Below, one piece after another: positions 34,083 to 42,204 of a DNA stretch of 64,000 nt. Location of the stretch: positions 13,251 through 77,250 of the forward strand of contig JANNYF010000152.1 in assembly GCA_031409955.1 (NCBI GenBank), written 5' to 3'. The DNA is from JAFDVL01 sp031409955 (GTDB taxonomy: Bacteria; Acidobacteriota; Blastocatellia; RBC074). The position numbers and the translations under genes are program-made. Every line of letters begins with the position of its first letter. Positions within the stretch are counted from its first letter, which is position 1. The notes beneath the pieces are model-generated. The model worked only from the letters and a program-made list of their open reading frames with translations, was not told the origin of the DNA and searched no databases.

Positions 34083-34847
34083 ATGACACCTGACACAAAT
34101 GTTGTAGCCACTGCGGCTCCCGGCAACTTTTTCAGCCGCTTAATCGGCGTGTATTTCTCGCCGGGCGAGACCTTCAAAGAAATTGGGCAAAGTCCAAGCT
34201 TCATCGTTCCTTTGTTGGTGCTGATGCTGGTCGGCGGACTTGGCGCGTATGTATTGATTGAACGCGTCACCGTACCCAAATTTTTCGGACAGGGAATGGA
34301 ACAAGCGGTCGCCAAAGGCCAGATGACACAAGAACAAGCCAATCAACGGCTCGAAGCGATGACCAGCCGAGAGCCAATGATTAAAGGAGGATTCTTTCTC
34401 TCTGGCTTCATTCAGTGGGCGATTATCCCGTTGATTGTGGCGGGACTCTTCAAACTCATCAGCATGGTGATGGGCAAGGAAAATCTATTCAAGCCGCTCT
34501 TCACCGTCACCGTATATTCCATGCTGGCCATTGCCATCTTGTCCACCCTGGTTTTCGTGACTACGTTATACCTCAAACCGGTTGACGAAATTGATATGCA
34601 AAGCCTCGGAACCACGAACCTGGGGGCATTGTTGGAGATGTTGGTGGGCAAAGACGGATTGCCAAAATTCATTATGTCTTTGGCGCGCTGGATTGATATT
34701 TTTGCGATCTGGATGCTGGCGCTGCTTTCGATTGGCTACGCCGCCGTGACGCGCAAGCTGAAGACTTCAACAGCGGCATTCACGCTGGGCGGGCTGTACG
34801 CCACCGTTGCCTTGATTGGCGCAATTATCGCTGCCGTTCGCGGGTAG
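34083..34847 (+). CDS. Yip1-family multispan membrane protein
   Basis: A 254-residue protein with the N-terminal Yip1-like segment FFSRLIGVYFSPGETFKEIG at about residues 17-36, followed by hydrophobic helices at about 42-62 (FIVPLLVLMLVGGLGAYVLI), 105-128, 140-168 (VYSMLAIAILSTLVFVTTLY), 195-225 and 230-252. A ribosome site AAGGAGG precedes the ATG by five bases. The family's role in bacteria is unknown. It appears monocistronic, between oppF and a convergent nitroreductase. Confidence 0.85.
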   Translation: MTPDTNVVATAAPGNFFSRLIGVYFSPGETFKEIGQSPSFIVPLLVLMLVGGLGAYVLIERVTVPKFFGQGMEQAVAKGQMTQEQANQRLEAMTSREPMIKGGFFLSGFIQWAIIPLIVAGLFKLISMVMGKENLFKPLFTVTVYSMLAIAILSTLVFVTTLYLKPVDEIDMQSLGTTNLGALLEMLVGKDGLPKFIMSLARWIDIFAIWMLALLSIGYAAVTRKLKTSTAAFTLGGLYATVALIGAIIAAVRG

Positions 34848-34895
34848 CAAGAAAAGGCACGGGACTGGTGCGCCAAGCCCGTGCCTATCTCTCCG

Positions 34896-35522
34896 CTAAA
34901 ATTCGCGCCCCTGCTCAAACGCTAACACCTCATCCACGCTCAATCTCGGTTTGCGTGGGTGATTACCCGGAGCCGCATACCCAACCGCAATCAACATCAC
35001 GGGTACATAGCGATCCGAAATACCGAACTCACGCTTCACGCCTTCGGGGTCAAACCCAATCATCGGGCCACTCACCAAGCCTTTCGCCTCCGCCGCCAAC
35101 ATCAACGTCATCGCCACCAAACCGCCCGAACGAAGCGCTTCATCACGCTGCATTTGCGGGTTGCCCTGATACATGCCCGTCGCCATGCCAACCACGTGAT
35201 CTGCTGTCGCCTGTGGCATCGCGCCCGCATCAACTAAGGGCTGATAGATTTGTGGCAGCTTTTCGTAGGCCTGCAAATCGCCCAGAACGATGAAGGTTAC
35301 GGCGGCATCTGCGACTTTGGCTTGATTGTACGCGACCGCTTTCAAGCGCGCCTTTTCTTCGGGTTTTGTCACGGCGACAAAGCGCCAATGCTGGATGTTG
35401 TACGACGACGGCGCTTCGATAGCGTACGAAATCAGTTCTTTGATTTCCGCCTCGGAAAGCGTTTTGGTCGTGTCGAAATGATTCGCTGAAATTCGCTGTT
35501 TGATGGTCTCAAGTGTATCCAC
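34896..35522 (-). CDS. Nitroreductase-family flavoprotein
   Basis: A 208-residue FMN-dependent oxidoreductase. The N-terminal helix carries RISANHFDTTKTLSEAEIKE, the phosphate and flavin region reads APSSYNIQHWRFVAVT, and the C-terminal half contains GLVSGPMIGFDPEGVKREFG followed by VPVMLIAVGYAAPGNHPRKP. This matches NAD(P)H nitroreductases of the NfnB/YodC type. The substrate is not defined. It is followed on the same strand by nothing and preceded by a pirin-like gene 45 bases upstream and a MarR regulator, so the three probably form a stress-response unit against electrophiles or phenolics. Confidence 0.9.
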   Translation of the reverse strand: MDTLETIKQRISANHFDTTKTLSEAEIKELISYAIEAPSSYNIQHWRFVAVTKPEEKARLKAVAYNQAKVADAAVTFIVLGDLQAYEKLPQIYQPLVDAGAMPQATADHVVGMATGMYQGNPQMQRDEALRSGGLVAMTLMLAAEAKGLVSGPMIGFDPEGVKREFGISDRYVPVMLIAVGYAAPGNHPRKPRLSVDEVLAFEQGREF

Positions 35523-35567
35523 AAGTTCCTCCCTCTCACATAACGTTGCGTATCCGCAACAGATTGG

Positions 35568-36266
35568 TTATGGCAGATCAATCAAAATGATTTCACTGTC
35601 GGTTGTAGCTTCCAGCGCGAGGCTGGCTTCGCTGACGATGCGCGCCTGATCGCCTGTAGTGAAAGGCTCTCCGTTAATTTTCACTGCGCCTTCAATCACA
35701 TACAGAAACGCGCGCCGCTGCGCTGCCAACGGATGCGCAATCGTGTCGCCCACGTTCAGCCGTGCCACATAAAACGTCACATCCTGATGCACTTTCACTG
35801 CGCCCGGCATATCCTGCCCGGAAGCAATCGGCAGGAATTTGCCGGTGCGCTCCTCGGTTGTGAATTGTTTTTGTTCGTACGAAGGCGTAAGCCCCGCCCG
35901 CTCTGGCAGCACCCACATTTGCAGAAGCTTCGCCACATCCGTTTCCGAAGCATTGAATTCCGAATGCGCCACGCCCGTGCCCGCCGTCATTCGTTGCACT
36001 TCGCCCGGACGAATGAAACCAACGCCGCCCGTGCTGTCTTTGTGCGCGAGCGCGCCGCTCAGCACGTAGGTCACGATCTCCATTTCACGGTGCGAATGCG
36101 TCGGGAAGCCCCCGCCGCCTTTGATCGTGTCGTGATTGAAGACGCGCAACGGCCCGAAGGCCATATTGTTCGGATCGTAGTAGCGGTCAAAGCTGAATAA
36201 CCAATAGGCCGAAAGCCAATCGCCTTCGAGATGAAACCGATCTTTTGCTGCAATTTTCTGAATCAT
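35568..36266 (-). CDS. Pirin-family bicupin (quercetinase-like)
   Basis: A 232-residue bicupin close in length to the YhaK/YhhW type. The N-terminal cupin has the metal-binding His/Glu set in FPTHSHREMEIVTYVLSG and MTAGTGVAHSEFNAS; DHxxxFSFxxYYDP-like text appears as LFSFDRYYDPNNMAFGPLRV. The second cupin is degenerate (HPLAAQRRAFLYVIEG). Relatives oxygenate quercetin or act as redox-sensitive regulators. The ATG is preceded by GAGGAGG. It lies between the nitroreductase and MarR genes on the same strand. Confidence 0.92.
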   Translation of the reverse strand: MIQKIAAKDRFHLEGDWLSAYWLFSFDRYYDPNNMAFGPLRVFNHDTIKGGGGFPTHSHREMEIVTYVLSGALAHKDSTGGVGFIRPGEVQRMTAGTGVAHSEFNASETDVAKLLQMWVLPERAGLTPSYEQKQFTTEERTGKFLPIASGQDMPGAVKVHQDVTFYVARLNVGDTIAHPLAAQRRAFLYVIEGAVKINGEPFTTGDQARIVSEASLALEATTDSEIILIDLP

Positions 36267-36291
36267 ACATGGACCTCCTCAAATTTGTTGC

Positions 36292-36315
36292 CTGATTAAC
36301 TGTCAACTGATTAAC
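36292..36315 (-). promoter_or_regulatory. Direct repeat flanking a TTGACA upstream of the pirin gene
   Basis: On the minus strand GTTAATCAG-TTGACA-GTTAATCAG places two copies of a nine-base word on either side of a -35-like hexamer. A good -10 at 17 bases is not seen, so this may be a regulator site more than a promoter. Confidence 0.4.
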
Positions 36316-36350
36316 AATAAGAGCAAAAAAAACGACCTCTACGGATGAAG

Positions 36351-36782
36351 CTAATGAAGCAATTTGTCGAGCAGTTCACTTAATCCTTTCTGCTCCGCTT
36401 TCGTGAGTGGTTTCAAGGAATTTTCCGCTGCCTCCAGAATTTGTTTGAGCGTGCCTTCGATAAACTGAGCGCCTGTTTCGGACAACTCAATCAATTTCAC
36501 GCGCCGATCCCCGCAGGCCAATCGTTTGACGTATTTCTTTTTTTCGAGCAAATCAATCAGCTTCGTTACATTCGCCCGCGACGAAAGCATCCGGCGTCCA
36601 ATCTCAATCTGCGAAATCGGTTCGCCCGCACCATTCAGAATGCGCAGTACGTTGTAATGATTGTCCGTCAAGCCCCATTGCCCAAATCGCTCGTCTGATG
36701 CGCGCCAGAGTCGGTCACCCGCGCGCATCAATTTGAGTAGCGCTTGCTCAGCGCTATTGTTTGGAATTTTGACCTTGGGCAT
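36351..36782 (-). CDS. MarR-family transcriptional regulator
   Basis: A 143-residue winged-helix regulator. The ATG at 36782 was chosen because GGAAGGA stands seven bases before it; an in-frame ATG at 36824 would lie within the -10 region of the promoter described below. The winged helix runs about residues 40-110 (LTDNHYNVLRILNG, SQIEIGRRMLSSRANVTKLI, DLLEKKKYVKRL, DRRVKLIELSETG). It probably represses itself and the adjacent pirin and nitroreductase genes and perhaps the divergent membrane protein gene. The ligand is unknown. Confidence 0.9.
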   Translation of the reverse strand: MPKVKIPNNSAEQALLKLMRAGDRLWRASDERFGQWGLTDNHYNVLRILNGAGEPISQIEIGRRMLSSRANVTKLIDLLEKKKYVKRLACGDRRVKLIELSETGAQFIEGTLKQILEAAENSLKPLTKAEQKGLSELLDKLLH

Positions 36783-36809
36783 ATTTGCATCCTTCCATTC
36801 GACAAGCGC

Positions 36810-36838
36810 ATAATAATCATTCACCAGTGAATTGTCAA
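36810..36838 (-). promoter_or_regulatory. Sigma70-type promoter with dyad operator, marR
   Basis: On the minus strand TTGACA (36833-36838) and TATTAT (36810-36815) are exactly 17 bases apart. The spacer contains ATTCAC-TG-GTGAAT, an inverted repeat suited to a MarR dimer, which suggests autorepression. Two copies of GTTTCCTGGTT lie just upstream. Confidence 0.75.
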
Positions 36839-36868
36839 CCAGGAAACAATTAACCAGGAAACTATTTT

Positions 36869-37288
36869 ATGACCCTCCATTTACGCCGCGTCCAATTGCT
36901 GCTTTTGTCGTTGGGAATCACTTTTGTGCTGCTCCGTTTGTGGCTCCACAATTTTCCCAATACAGATCTGAATGTTGGCGCATACAACATCCATCATCTT
37001 TTTACTGGTTTGCTGCTCATTACGCTGAGCGGCATTCCGCTGGCGATTTTTCAAGGGCAGAGGCGCTGGCTGGACTTCGCGGCGCTGGTGTTTGGCATTG
37101 GGCTGAGCCTGGCATTGGACGAATGGGTGTATTTGATTACGACAGATGGCACGAACGCCTCGTATTTGTTGCCGGTTTCTTTCTGGGGCGGCGTAGTAAT
37201 GGCGGGATTGGCTTGCGGCTATGCCCTGATGCTGGTATTTCTTTCCGCAATTATTCACCGCAAACCAAAAGGAGAATCGAATGTCTGA
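36869..37288 (+). CDS. Four-helix membrane protein, unknown
   Basis: A 139-residue protein with hydrophobic segments at about 8-26 (VQLLLLSLGITFVLLRL), 44-62 (LFTGLLLITLSGIPLAIF), 68-88 and 103-128 (FWGGVVMAGLACGYALMLVF). The sequence between helices two and three includes LDEWVYLITTDGTNAS. I do not recognise a family. It diverges from marR and shares its 86-base upstream region with the operator, so it may be a target. Its end overlaps the enoyl-CoA hydratase gene by eight bases. Confidence 0.75.
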   Translation: MTLHLRRVQLLLLSLGITFVLLRLWLHNFPNTDLNVGAYNIHHLFTGLLLITLSGIPLAIFQGQRRWLDFAALVFGIGLSLALDEWVYLITTDGTNASYLLPVSFWGGVVMAGLACGYALMLVFLSAIIHRKPKGESNV

Positions 37289-38075
37289 CGCAGTAATTCT
37301 GACGAACATCGAAAACAAAGTTGCGACCTTAACGCTCAATCGTCCTGACAAGCTTAACGCGTTGAGTCGTGATTTGATTGGGCAAGCCATTGATTTGCTC
37401 AAACAATGGAGCCGCGATCCTGACATCGGAGCCATCGTGTTGACCGGCACAGGCCGCGCGTTTTGTGCGGGCGGCGATGTCTCGAACATGGCCAAAGAAA
37501 ATGCGCAGCCGGAAACATTGGAACAACAAGTGGACGGCTTGCGACAAGCACAGGAGCTGTCGTGGCTGCTCTACAACAGCCCGAAAGTCACGATTGCTGC
37601 TGTCAATGGCTTTGCGATGGGCGCGGGGCTGGGCATTTGTTTGTCGTGCGATTTACGCATCGCATCGGAGCAAGCGAAGTTCGGAACGGCATACGCCAAG
37701 GTTGGATTCGGCGGCGATTTCGGCACGACCTGGACTTTGGCTCGTTACGTCGGCGCAGCCAAAGCGAAAGAGATGTTTTTTCTCGCCGACATCATTGACG
37801 CCGCGGAAGCGCAGCGGCTCGGTTTAGTGAATCGCGTGGTTGCGCACGATGAATTGATGGCGCAGGTCAACGAAGTCGCTGCACGCATTGCGCACGGCCC
37901 GTTGACGAGCTATCGCTACATGAAAGCCAACATCAACCTGGCGCAAAGCACCGATTTTCGCACGCTGCTCGACCGCGAAGCCGAAACGCATTTGCGCTGT
38001 GGGATGACCGAAGACCACAAAGAAGGCGTGCGCGCGTTTATGGAAAAGCGAGCGCCGAATTTTACCGGAAAATGA
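37281..38075 (+). CDS. Enoyl-CoA hydratase/isomerase (crotonase family), copy 1
   Basis: A 264-residue crotonase-fold protein. The CoA-binding and oxyanion motifs are visible: LNRPDKLNALSRDL, GTGRAFCAGGDVSNMA, and NGFAMGAGLGICLSCDLRIA. The region that carries the catalytic acid reads AYAKVGFGGDFGTTWTLARY, where an Asp stands near the usual P-E-x-G-G position, so the catalytic chemistry could differ from hydration. It is coupled to the upstream membrane gene by an eight-base overlap (ribosome site AAAGGAG). A second crotonase follows after a palindromic spacer, but the two are only distantly alike. Confidence 0.9.
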   Translation: MSDAVILTNIENKVATLTLNRPDKLNALSRDLIGQAIDLLKQWSRDPDIGAIVLTGTGRAFCAGGDVSNMAKENAQPETLEQQVDGLRQAQELSWLLYNSPKVTIAAVNGFAMGAGLGICLSCDLRIASEQAKFGTAYAKVGFGGDFGTTWTLARYVGAAKAKEMFFLADIIDAAEAQRLGLVNRVVAHDELMAQVNEVAARIAHGPLTSYRYMKANINLAQSTDFRTLLDREAETHLRCGMTEDHKEGVRAFMEKRAPNFTGK

Positions 38076-38079
38076 CCCC

Positions 38080-38239
38080 CCACGAAGCCACACGAAGAAG
38101 CACGAAGAAGAAATCAGACAGGATTGACAAGATGAACAGGATTGATGAAACACTACTATTCGTCGAGGGTTTCTGTTCATCTTGCTCATCCTGTTCATTC
38201 TGTCAAAGATTCTTAGTGTAACTTCGTGTGGCTTCGTGG
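38080..38239. repeat. Double nested palindromic element (CCACGAAG outer, ACAGGATTGACAAGATGAAC inner)
   Basis: Outer arms CCACGAAGCCACACGAAG (38080-38097) and CTTCGTGTGGCTTCGTGG (38222-38239) are perfect 18-base inverted copies. Inside, GACAGGATTGACAAGATGAA (from 38117) is mirrored by TTCATCTTGCTCATCCTGTT and TCATTCTGTC (38171-38204). The whole spacer between two crotonase genes could fold into one long stem. Confidence 0.88.
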
Positions 38240-38256
38240 ATGAAGAGGACAAGACA

Positions 38257-39057
38257 ATGAACTTCCAACAAATCATCTACGCCAAAGAAAATCACGTTGC
38301 CACGATCACCTTGAATCGCCCGACCAAGCTCAATGCCTACTCAGAAGTGATGGTGCATGAAATCATCATGGCCTTAGCCGACGCGCGTGATGACGACGAT
38401 ATTCGCGCGGTCATCCTCACAGGCGCGGGACGTGGCTTTTGTTCGGGCGGCGACATCAGCACAGGGTTTCAATACCCGGCGCGCTATCGCGGACATCGGA
38501 TGGAATCTATGCTCGAAATGCGCGAGAACATGCATCAGCTTGTGACAATGCTGCGCCGCTTTGACAAGCCAACGATTGCAGCGGTCAATGGCCCGGCGGT
38601 TGCGGGCGGCTTGACGCTGGCGCTGTGCTGCGACTTCCGCCTTGCCGCCGAAAGCGCGCGGCTGGGCGATACGAGTTTGAAGTTTGCGTTGATTCCCGAT
38701 GAAGGCGGCGCGTATCTGTTTCCGAAATTTATGGGTTTGCAAAACGCGTTGAAGATGTCGCTGTTTTCTGAAGTGTACCCCGCGCAACAGGCAAAAGAAT
38801 TAGGGCTGGTGACAGACGTCGTGCCGGACGCGGAATTGATGATCACCGCGCGCGCCTGGGCGGAACGGTTGGCCGCAGGGCCGCCGATTGCGCTTCGCTT
38901 GACCAAGCGGATGATGTACAAGCAACAAGCAATGGATTTGGAAAACGCGTTGGAGGATGCGGCGCTGGCGACGCTCGTGTCGAATTACTGCGAAGACGTG
39001 AAAGAAGGAACTGCGGCGTTTCACGAGAAGCGCAAGCCGAATTTCAAAGGGCGCTAA
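38257..39057 (+). CDS. Enoyl-CoA hydratase/isomerase (crotonase family), copy 2
   Basis: A 266-residue crotonase starting at 38257 (MNFQQIIYAKENHVATITLN), with GAAGAGGAC upstream; the frame is open for 25 codons into the palindromic element, which is not coding. Motifs: LNRPTKLNAYSEVM, GAGRGFCSGGDIST, NGPAVAGGLTLALCCDFRLA and ALIPDEGGAYLFPKFMG, where the catalytic Glu of P-x-E-G-G is present. It could serve fatty acid or aromatic acyl-CoA breakdown. It converges with flhB, separated by four bases. Confidence 0.9.
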   Translation: MNFQQIIYAKENHVATITLNRPTKLNAYSEVMVHEIIMALADARDDDDIRAVILTGAGRGFCSGGDISTGFQYPARYRGHRMESMLEMRENMHQLVTMLRRFDKPTIAAVNGPAVAGGLTLALCCDFRLAAESARLGDTSLKFALIPDEGGAYLFPKFMGLQNALKMSLFSEVYPAQQAKELGLVTDVVPDAELMITARAWAERLAAGPPIALRLTKRMMYKQQAMDLENALEDAALATLVSNYCEDVKEGTAAFHEKRKPNFKGR

Positions 39058-39061
39058 CCGC

Positions 39062-40126
39062 TCAATCATTGGCACTGCCCGCACGTTGCCGATACACATA
39101 CGCCAACAACTCTGCCACCGCGCGAAACAGTTCGGCGGGAATCGCGCGACCAATTTCGACGGTGCGATAAAGTGAGCGCGCCAGGGGCGGATTTTCAATC
39201 ACAGGCACGTCATGCGCCCGCGCAATTTCACGGATGCGTTTGGCCATATCGTCCGCCCCTTTTGCCACCACCACAGGCGCGGCGTGGTTTTCGCGGTCAT
39301 AGCGCAGCGCCACGGCAAAGTGGGTCGGGTTGGTGACGACAACATCGGCTTTGGGCACTTCCGTTGCGATGTGGCGTTGCAACATGGCCCGCGCCAGGCG
39401 GCGGCGCTGGCCTTTGACCATCGGGTCGCCTTCCTGTTGGCGGTACTCGTCTTTGATTTCCTGCTTGGTCATCTTCAAGGACTTCTCGTGCTTGAACCAA
39501 CCGTAGCCATAATCCACGACGGCAAAAACCAAAACGACCATTCCCGCGCGCAATCCCAACCGATAGAGCAAATCGCCAACCGTCATCATAATGTGCGGGG
39601 CTGGTGCGCCGACCAGGGCCGGAGCTTCGCCCATCGCTTGCCTTACGGTTTCGTAACAAACCGCGACCATCACACCGATCACCAAAATGCCTTTGGCAAA
39701 TTGCACCACACCTTCCATGCCCATTGAGCGTTTGAGATTGGCGAGCGGATTGAAGCGTTCGGCTTTTGGCTTGAGCGCTTCCGGCGTGAACAGAAACCCG
39801 CCTTGGGCAACGTTGCTGGCAACACCGGCAATCAGGACGGCGGCAATAATCGGCAACGACAGCACGGCCAGGCGTGACAACGCTTCCATCAGCAGTTGGG
39901 TGGCGACTAAGGGCGTGAGCGCGGCATCACTGCTGGCGTGCAACATCGTGCCGGTCATAAACACGGTAATGTGTTGGAGGATTTGTTCGCTCAGCATCCG
40001 CAGCATCAACAGCGCGGCGATGAACCCAACCGCCGCAGGCAACTCCGGGCGACGCGCGATCTGCCCTTTTTTCCGCGCATCTTCGCGGCGTTTTGGAGTC
40101 GGTTTTTCAGTGCGATTTGAGGCCAT
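39062..40126 (-). CDS. flhB: Flagellar export switch protein FlhB
   Basis: A 354-residue inner-membrane component of the flagellar type III secretion gate. The N-terminus starts MASNRTEKPTPKRREDARKK, the typical cytoplasmic leader, then four hydrophobic segments in about 30-210. The cytoplasmic domain contains the autocleavage motif N-P-T-H in VVTNPTHFAVALRYDRE, which sets the switch from hook to filament substrates together with FliK. It is the last gene of the minus-strand motA-to-flhB run. flhA, which often follows, is not present; the next gene is a convergent crotonase. Confidence 0.95.
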   Translation of the reverse strand: MASNRTEKPTPKRREDARKKGQIARRPELPAAVGFIAALLMLRMLSEQILQHITVFMTGTMLHASSDAALTPLVATQLLMEALSRLAVLSLPIIAAVLIAGVASNVAQGGFLFTPEALKPKAERFNPLANLKRSMGMEGVVQFAKGILVIGVMVAVCYETVRQAMGEAPALVGAPAPHIMMTVGDLLYRLGLRAGMVVLVFAVVDYGYGWFKHEKSLKMTKQEIKDEYRQQEGDPMVKGQRRRLARAMLQRHIATEVPKADVVVTNPTHFAVALRYDRENHAAPVVVAKGADDMAKRIREIARAHDVPVIENPPLARSLYRTVEIGRAIPAELFRAVAELLAYVYRQRAGSAND

Positions 40127-40212
40127 GAAAAGTCTGGAGAGTCTGGGGAGTCTGGAGAGTCTGGAGAGTCTCGGACTTCAAAGACTCTATGGACTCTCCA
40201 GACTCTCCAGAC
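40127..40212. repeat. Slipped palindrome of the GGAGAGTCT family, copy 2
   Basis: AGTCTGGAGAGTCTGGGGAG with further GAGAGTCT words on one side, and GGACTCTCCAGACTCTCCAG on the other. It fills the flhB-fliR spacer from end to end. Confidence 0.85.
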
Positions 40213-40989
40213 TCACATTGTTCCCAACATTCGTTCGACCGTGTGGCGCAGCGTGGTGAAGGCAGTGCGGATGGCGCCGGGCAAAAAGAAAACGGAGGCA
40301 CCAATCAACCACAAGCCGACGGCGATTTTGAGCGGAAAACCGAGAATCAGGATTTCTAATTTTGGCGCGACGCGTCCGGCCACCGCCAATAAACTTTCCA
40401 CCGCCAACAACACGATGATGGCCGGAGCCGCCAGCGCGACACCAACTGCCAACGCATCGGCGGAAAGCCGCAACATGATTTCGGCCATTGAACCGTTCAT
40501 CCCGAAGCCGCCCGGAGAAACAAATTGAAAACTGCGCACCGTGATTTCCAACATCCAATGGTGTCCGTCCGCGCCCAGCATCACCATTAGCCCCAGCATC
40601 TGCGCCAAAATCCCCAGCGCGGCGGTTTGCGCCTGGGTCGCCGGATCAATCGTACTCGCCAGGGATAAGCCCATTTGAAAGCCAACCAGGCTCGCCGCCA
40701 CTTCCAACGCGCTGAACACCAAACGTCCGGCAAAGCCTAAAATAAAGCCGATCATCAACTCTCCGCCGAGCAACAAGGTCAGGCTGACCACCTCCGTCGG
40801 CGGCGTTGGCACGTGCGGCAGCAGCACCGGCGTGACGATCAAGGCGATACCCATAGCCAGCAGCGCGCGGACTTTGCTATTCACCGCTTGGTGATTCCAA
40901 AACGGCGCGAACGTGACGACGCCTCCCACGCGGGCCAGAACGACCACGAAGATCAAGACCGGGCGCAGTGGGATGATGATTGGTTCCAT
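40213..40989 (-). CDS. fliR: Flagellar export gate protein FliR
   Basis: A 258-residue protein from the ATG at 40989 (MEPIIIPLRPVLIFVVVLAR). The longer frame to 41091 lies in the palindromic spacer. It has about six hydrophobic helices and the FliR pattern RVGGVVTFAPFW, NSKVRALLAMGIALIVTPVL, LGGELMIGFILGFAGRLVF and QMGLSLASTIDPATQAQTAA. It forms the export gate with FliP and FliQ. Order fliP-fliQ-fliR-flhB is conserved here. Confidence 0.95.
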   Translation of the reverse strand: MEPIIIPLRPVLIFVVVLARVGGVVTFAPFWNHQAVNSKVRALLAMGIALIVTPVLLPHVPTPPTEVVSLTLLLGGELMIGFILGFAGRLVFSALEVAASLVGFQMGLSLASTIDPATQAQTAALGILAQMLGLMVMLGADGHHWMLEITVRSFQFVSPGGFGMNGSMAEIMLRLSADALAVGVALAAPAIIVLLAVESLLAVAGRVAPKLEILILGFPLKIAVGLWLIGASVFFLPGAIRTAFTTLRHTVERMLGTM

Positions 40990-41011
40990 GGCGGGTGCGG
41001 CACGGGGGAAT

Positions 41012-41064
41012 GTAAGCGACCTGAACTTCTCGGAAGGATGCTGACAGCAGCTCAGGTCGCTTAC
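41012..41064. repeat. Inverted repeat GTAAGCGACCTGA / TCAGGTCGCTTAC
   Basis: Perfect 13-base arms at 41012-41024 and 41052-41064, extendable with mismatches to about 24 bases. It lies in the fliQ-fliR spacer. Confidence 0.85.
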
Positions 41065-41094
41065 GTTTCCCGTACTGCATCGGTATCCCAACCC

Positions 41095-41364
41095 TCACTT
41101 GATATACAGCGTGAAATCGCCAAACAGTGAGTTCGTGAACGTTACCAACACTTCTAAAATCCACGGAAACGTCAGCAAAAACACGCCAAAGATCGCAGCG
41201 ACGCGCGGCGCAAACGAAAAGGTTTGATCCTGAATTGACGTCAGCGTTTGAATCAAACTCACGCCGACTCCCACGGTAACGGCAACGCCGAGCATCGGCC
41301 CAATGATCGCCAGTAAAGTTTCCAGCGCGCGCTGAATCAGTGTCATTACAAGTGCATCAGACAT
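41095..41364 (-). CDS. fliQ: Flagellar export gate protein FliQ
   Basis: An 89-residue protein, exactly the family length, from the ATG at 41364 (MSDALVMTLIQRALETLLAI), preceded by GAGGT. Two hydrophobic helices (LLAIIGPMLGVAVTVGVGVS and IFGVFLLTFPWILEVLV) flank the conserved loop SLIQTLTSIQDQTFSFAPRV. It packs with FliP and FliR into the helical export gate. Confidence 0.95.
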   Translation of the reverse strand: MSDALVMTLIQRALETLLAIIGPMLGVAVTVGVGVSLIQTLTSIQDQTFSFAPRVAAIFGVFLLTFPWILEVLVTFTNSLFGDFTLYIK

Positions 41365-41376
41365 AAGCAACCTCAT

Positions 41377-41445
41377 AGTCCAGGGAGTCTAGGGAGTCCG
41401 CGACTCTCTAGACTCCCTGGACTCTCTAGACTCTCCCAGACTTTC
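41377..41445. repeat. Slipped palindrome of the GAGTCT family, copy 3
   Basis: GTCCAGGGAGTCTAGGGAGT on one side and GACTCTCTAGACTCCCTGGA and CTCTCTAGACTCTCC on the other. It fills the fliP-fliQ spacer. Confidence 0.85.
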
Positions 41446-42204
41446 TTAATAAAGGCTTTTCACCAACGAACCAACGATCAAGTACCAACCGTCCACCATC
41501 ACAAACAACAAAATCTTGAATGGCATCGAAACGACGACGGGCGGCAGTTGCATCATACCCATTGAAAGCAGGACGGATGACACCGCCAGATCAATCACTA
41601 AAAACGGAATGAACAGCACGAAGCCGATTTGAAATGCGGTCTTCAGCTCGGAAATCATATAGGCCGGAACCAGCGTCGTCGTTGCCACATCGTCTGGCGA
41701 GTTCGGCATTGCGCTGTTGGAAATTTTGATGAACAGCGCCAGATCGCGTTCGCGTGTGTGTTTGAGCATGTACGCGCGCATTGGCACTAAGGCACGTTCT
41801 ATCGCCTGCGTTTGCGTGACTTGTCCGGCCAGCATCGGTTGCAAGGCTTCCTGATTGATACGCGTCATCACGGGGGCCATCACGAACATTGTCAGAAACA
41901 ACGACAGCCCGATGATGACCTGATTATTCGGTGCTTCCTGGGTGCCGAGCGCTTGTCGCAAAAAGTGAAAGACAACGATCAGCCGCGTGAAGCAGGTCAT
42001 CGAAATCAGGATCGCCGGAATGAAGCTCAGCAAGGTGAGCAACACCATGATCTGCACCGGCAAGGATCCGCTCGTTTTGCTCAGATCAAAGCTGGATGCC
42101 GGAGCGTCCTGCGCGATGGCGGTTGGCACTGCTGCCAACAGCAACAAGGCTGGCAGTAGTACCAATTTCAGTTTTCGACGAAGAGCTGTAGCGTTCATCG
42201 TCAT
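41446..42204 (-). CDS. fliP: Flagellar export gate protein FliP
   Basis: A 252-residue protein starting at 42204, eight bases after AGGAGAG. A cleavable signal peptide (LVLLPALLLLAAVPTAIAQ) precedes the mature part, as in other FliP. Conserved text includes VQIMVLLTLLSFIPAILISM, TCFTRLIVVFHFLRQALG, APNNQVIIGLSLFLTMFVM and AYMISELKTAFQIGFVLFIP. It is the central export gate subunit. Its start overlaps the fliO stop by four bases. Confidence 0.96.
   Translation of the reverse strand: MTMNATALRRKLKLVLLPALLLLAAVPTAIAQDAPASSFDLSKTSGSLPVQIMVLLTLLSFIPAILISMTCFTRLIVVFHFLRQALGTQEAPNNQVIIGLSLFLTMFVMAPVMTRINQEALQPMLAGQVTQTQAIERALVPMRAYMLKHTRERDLALFIKISNSAMPNSPDDVATTTLVPAYMISELKTAFQIGFVLFIPFLVIDLAVSSVLLSMGMMQLPPVVVSMPFKILLFVMVDGWYLIVGSLVKSLY

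Noticed and set aside
38080..38239. Terminator or attenuator pair between the two crotonase genes
   Set aside because: The arms are far longer and more complex than terminators and no T run follows; the same words are known to me from intergenic repeats in unrelated genomes.
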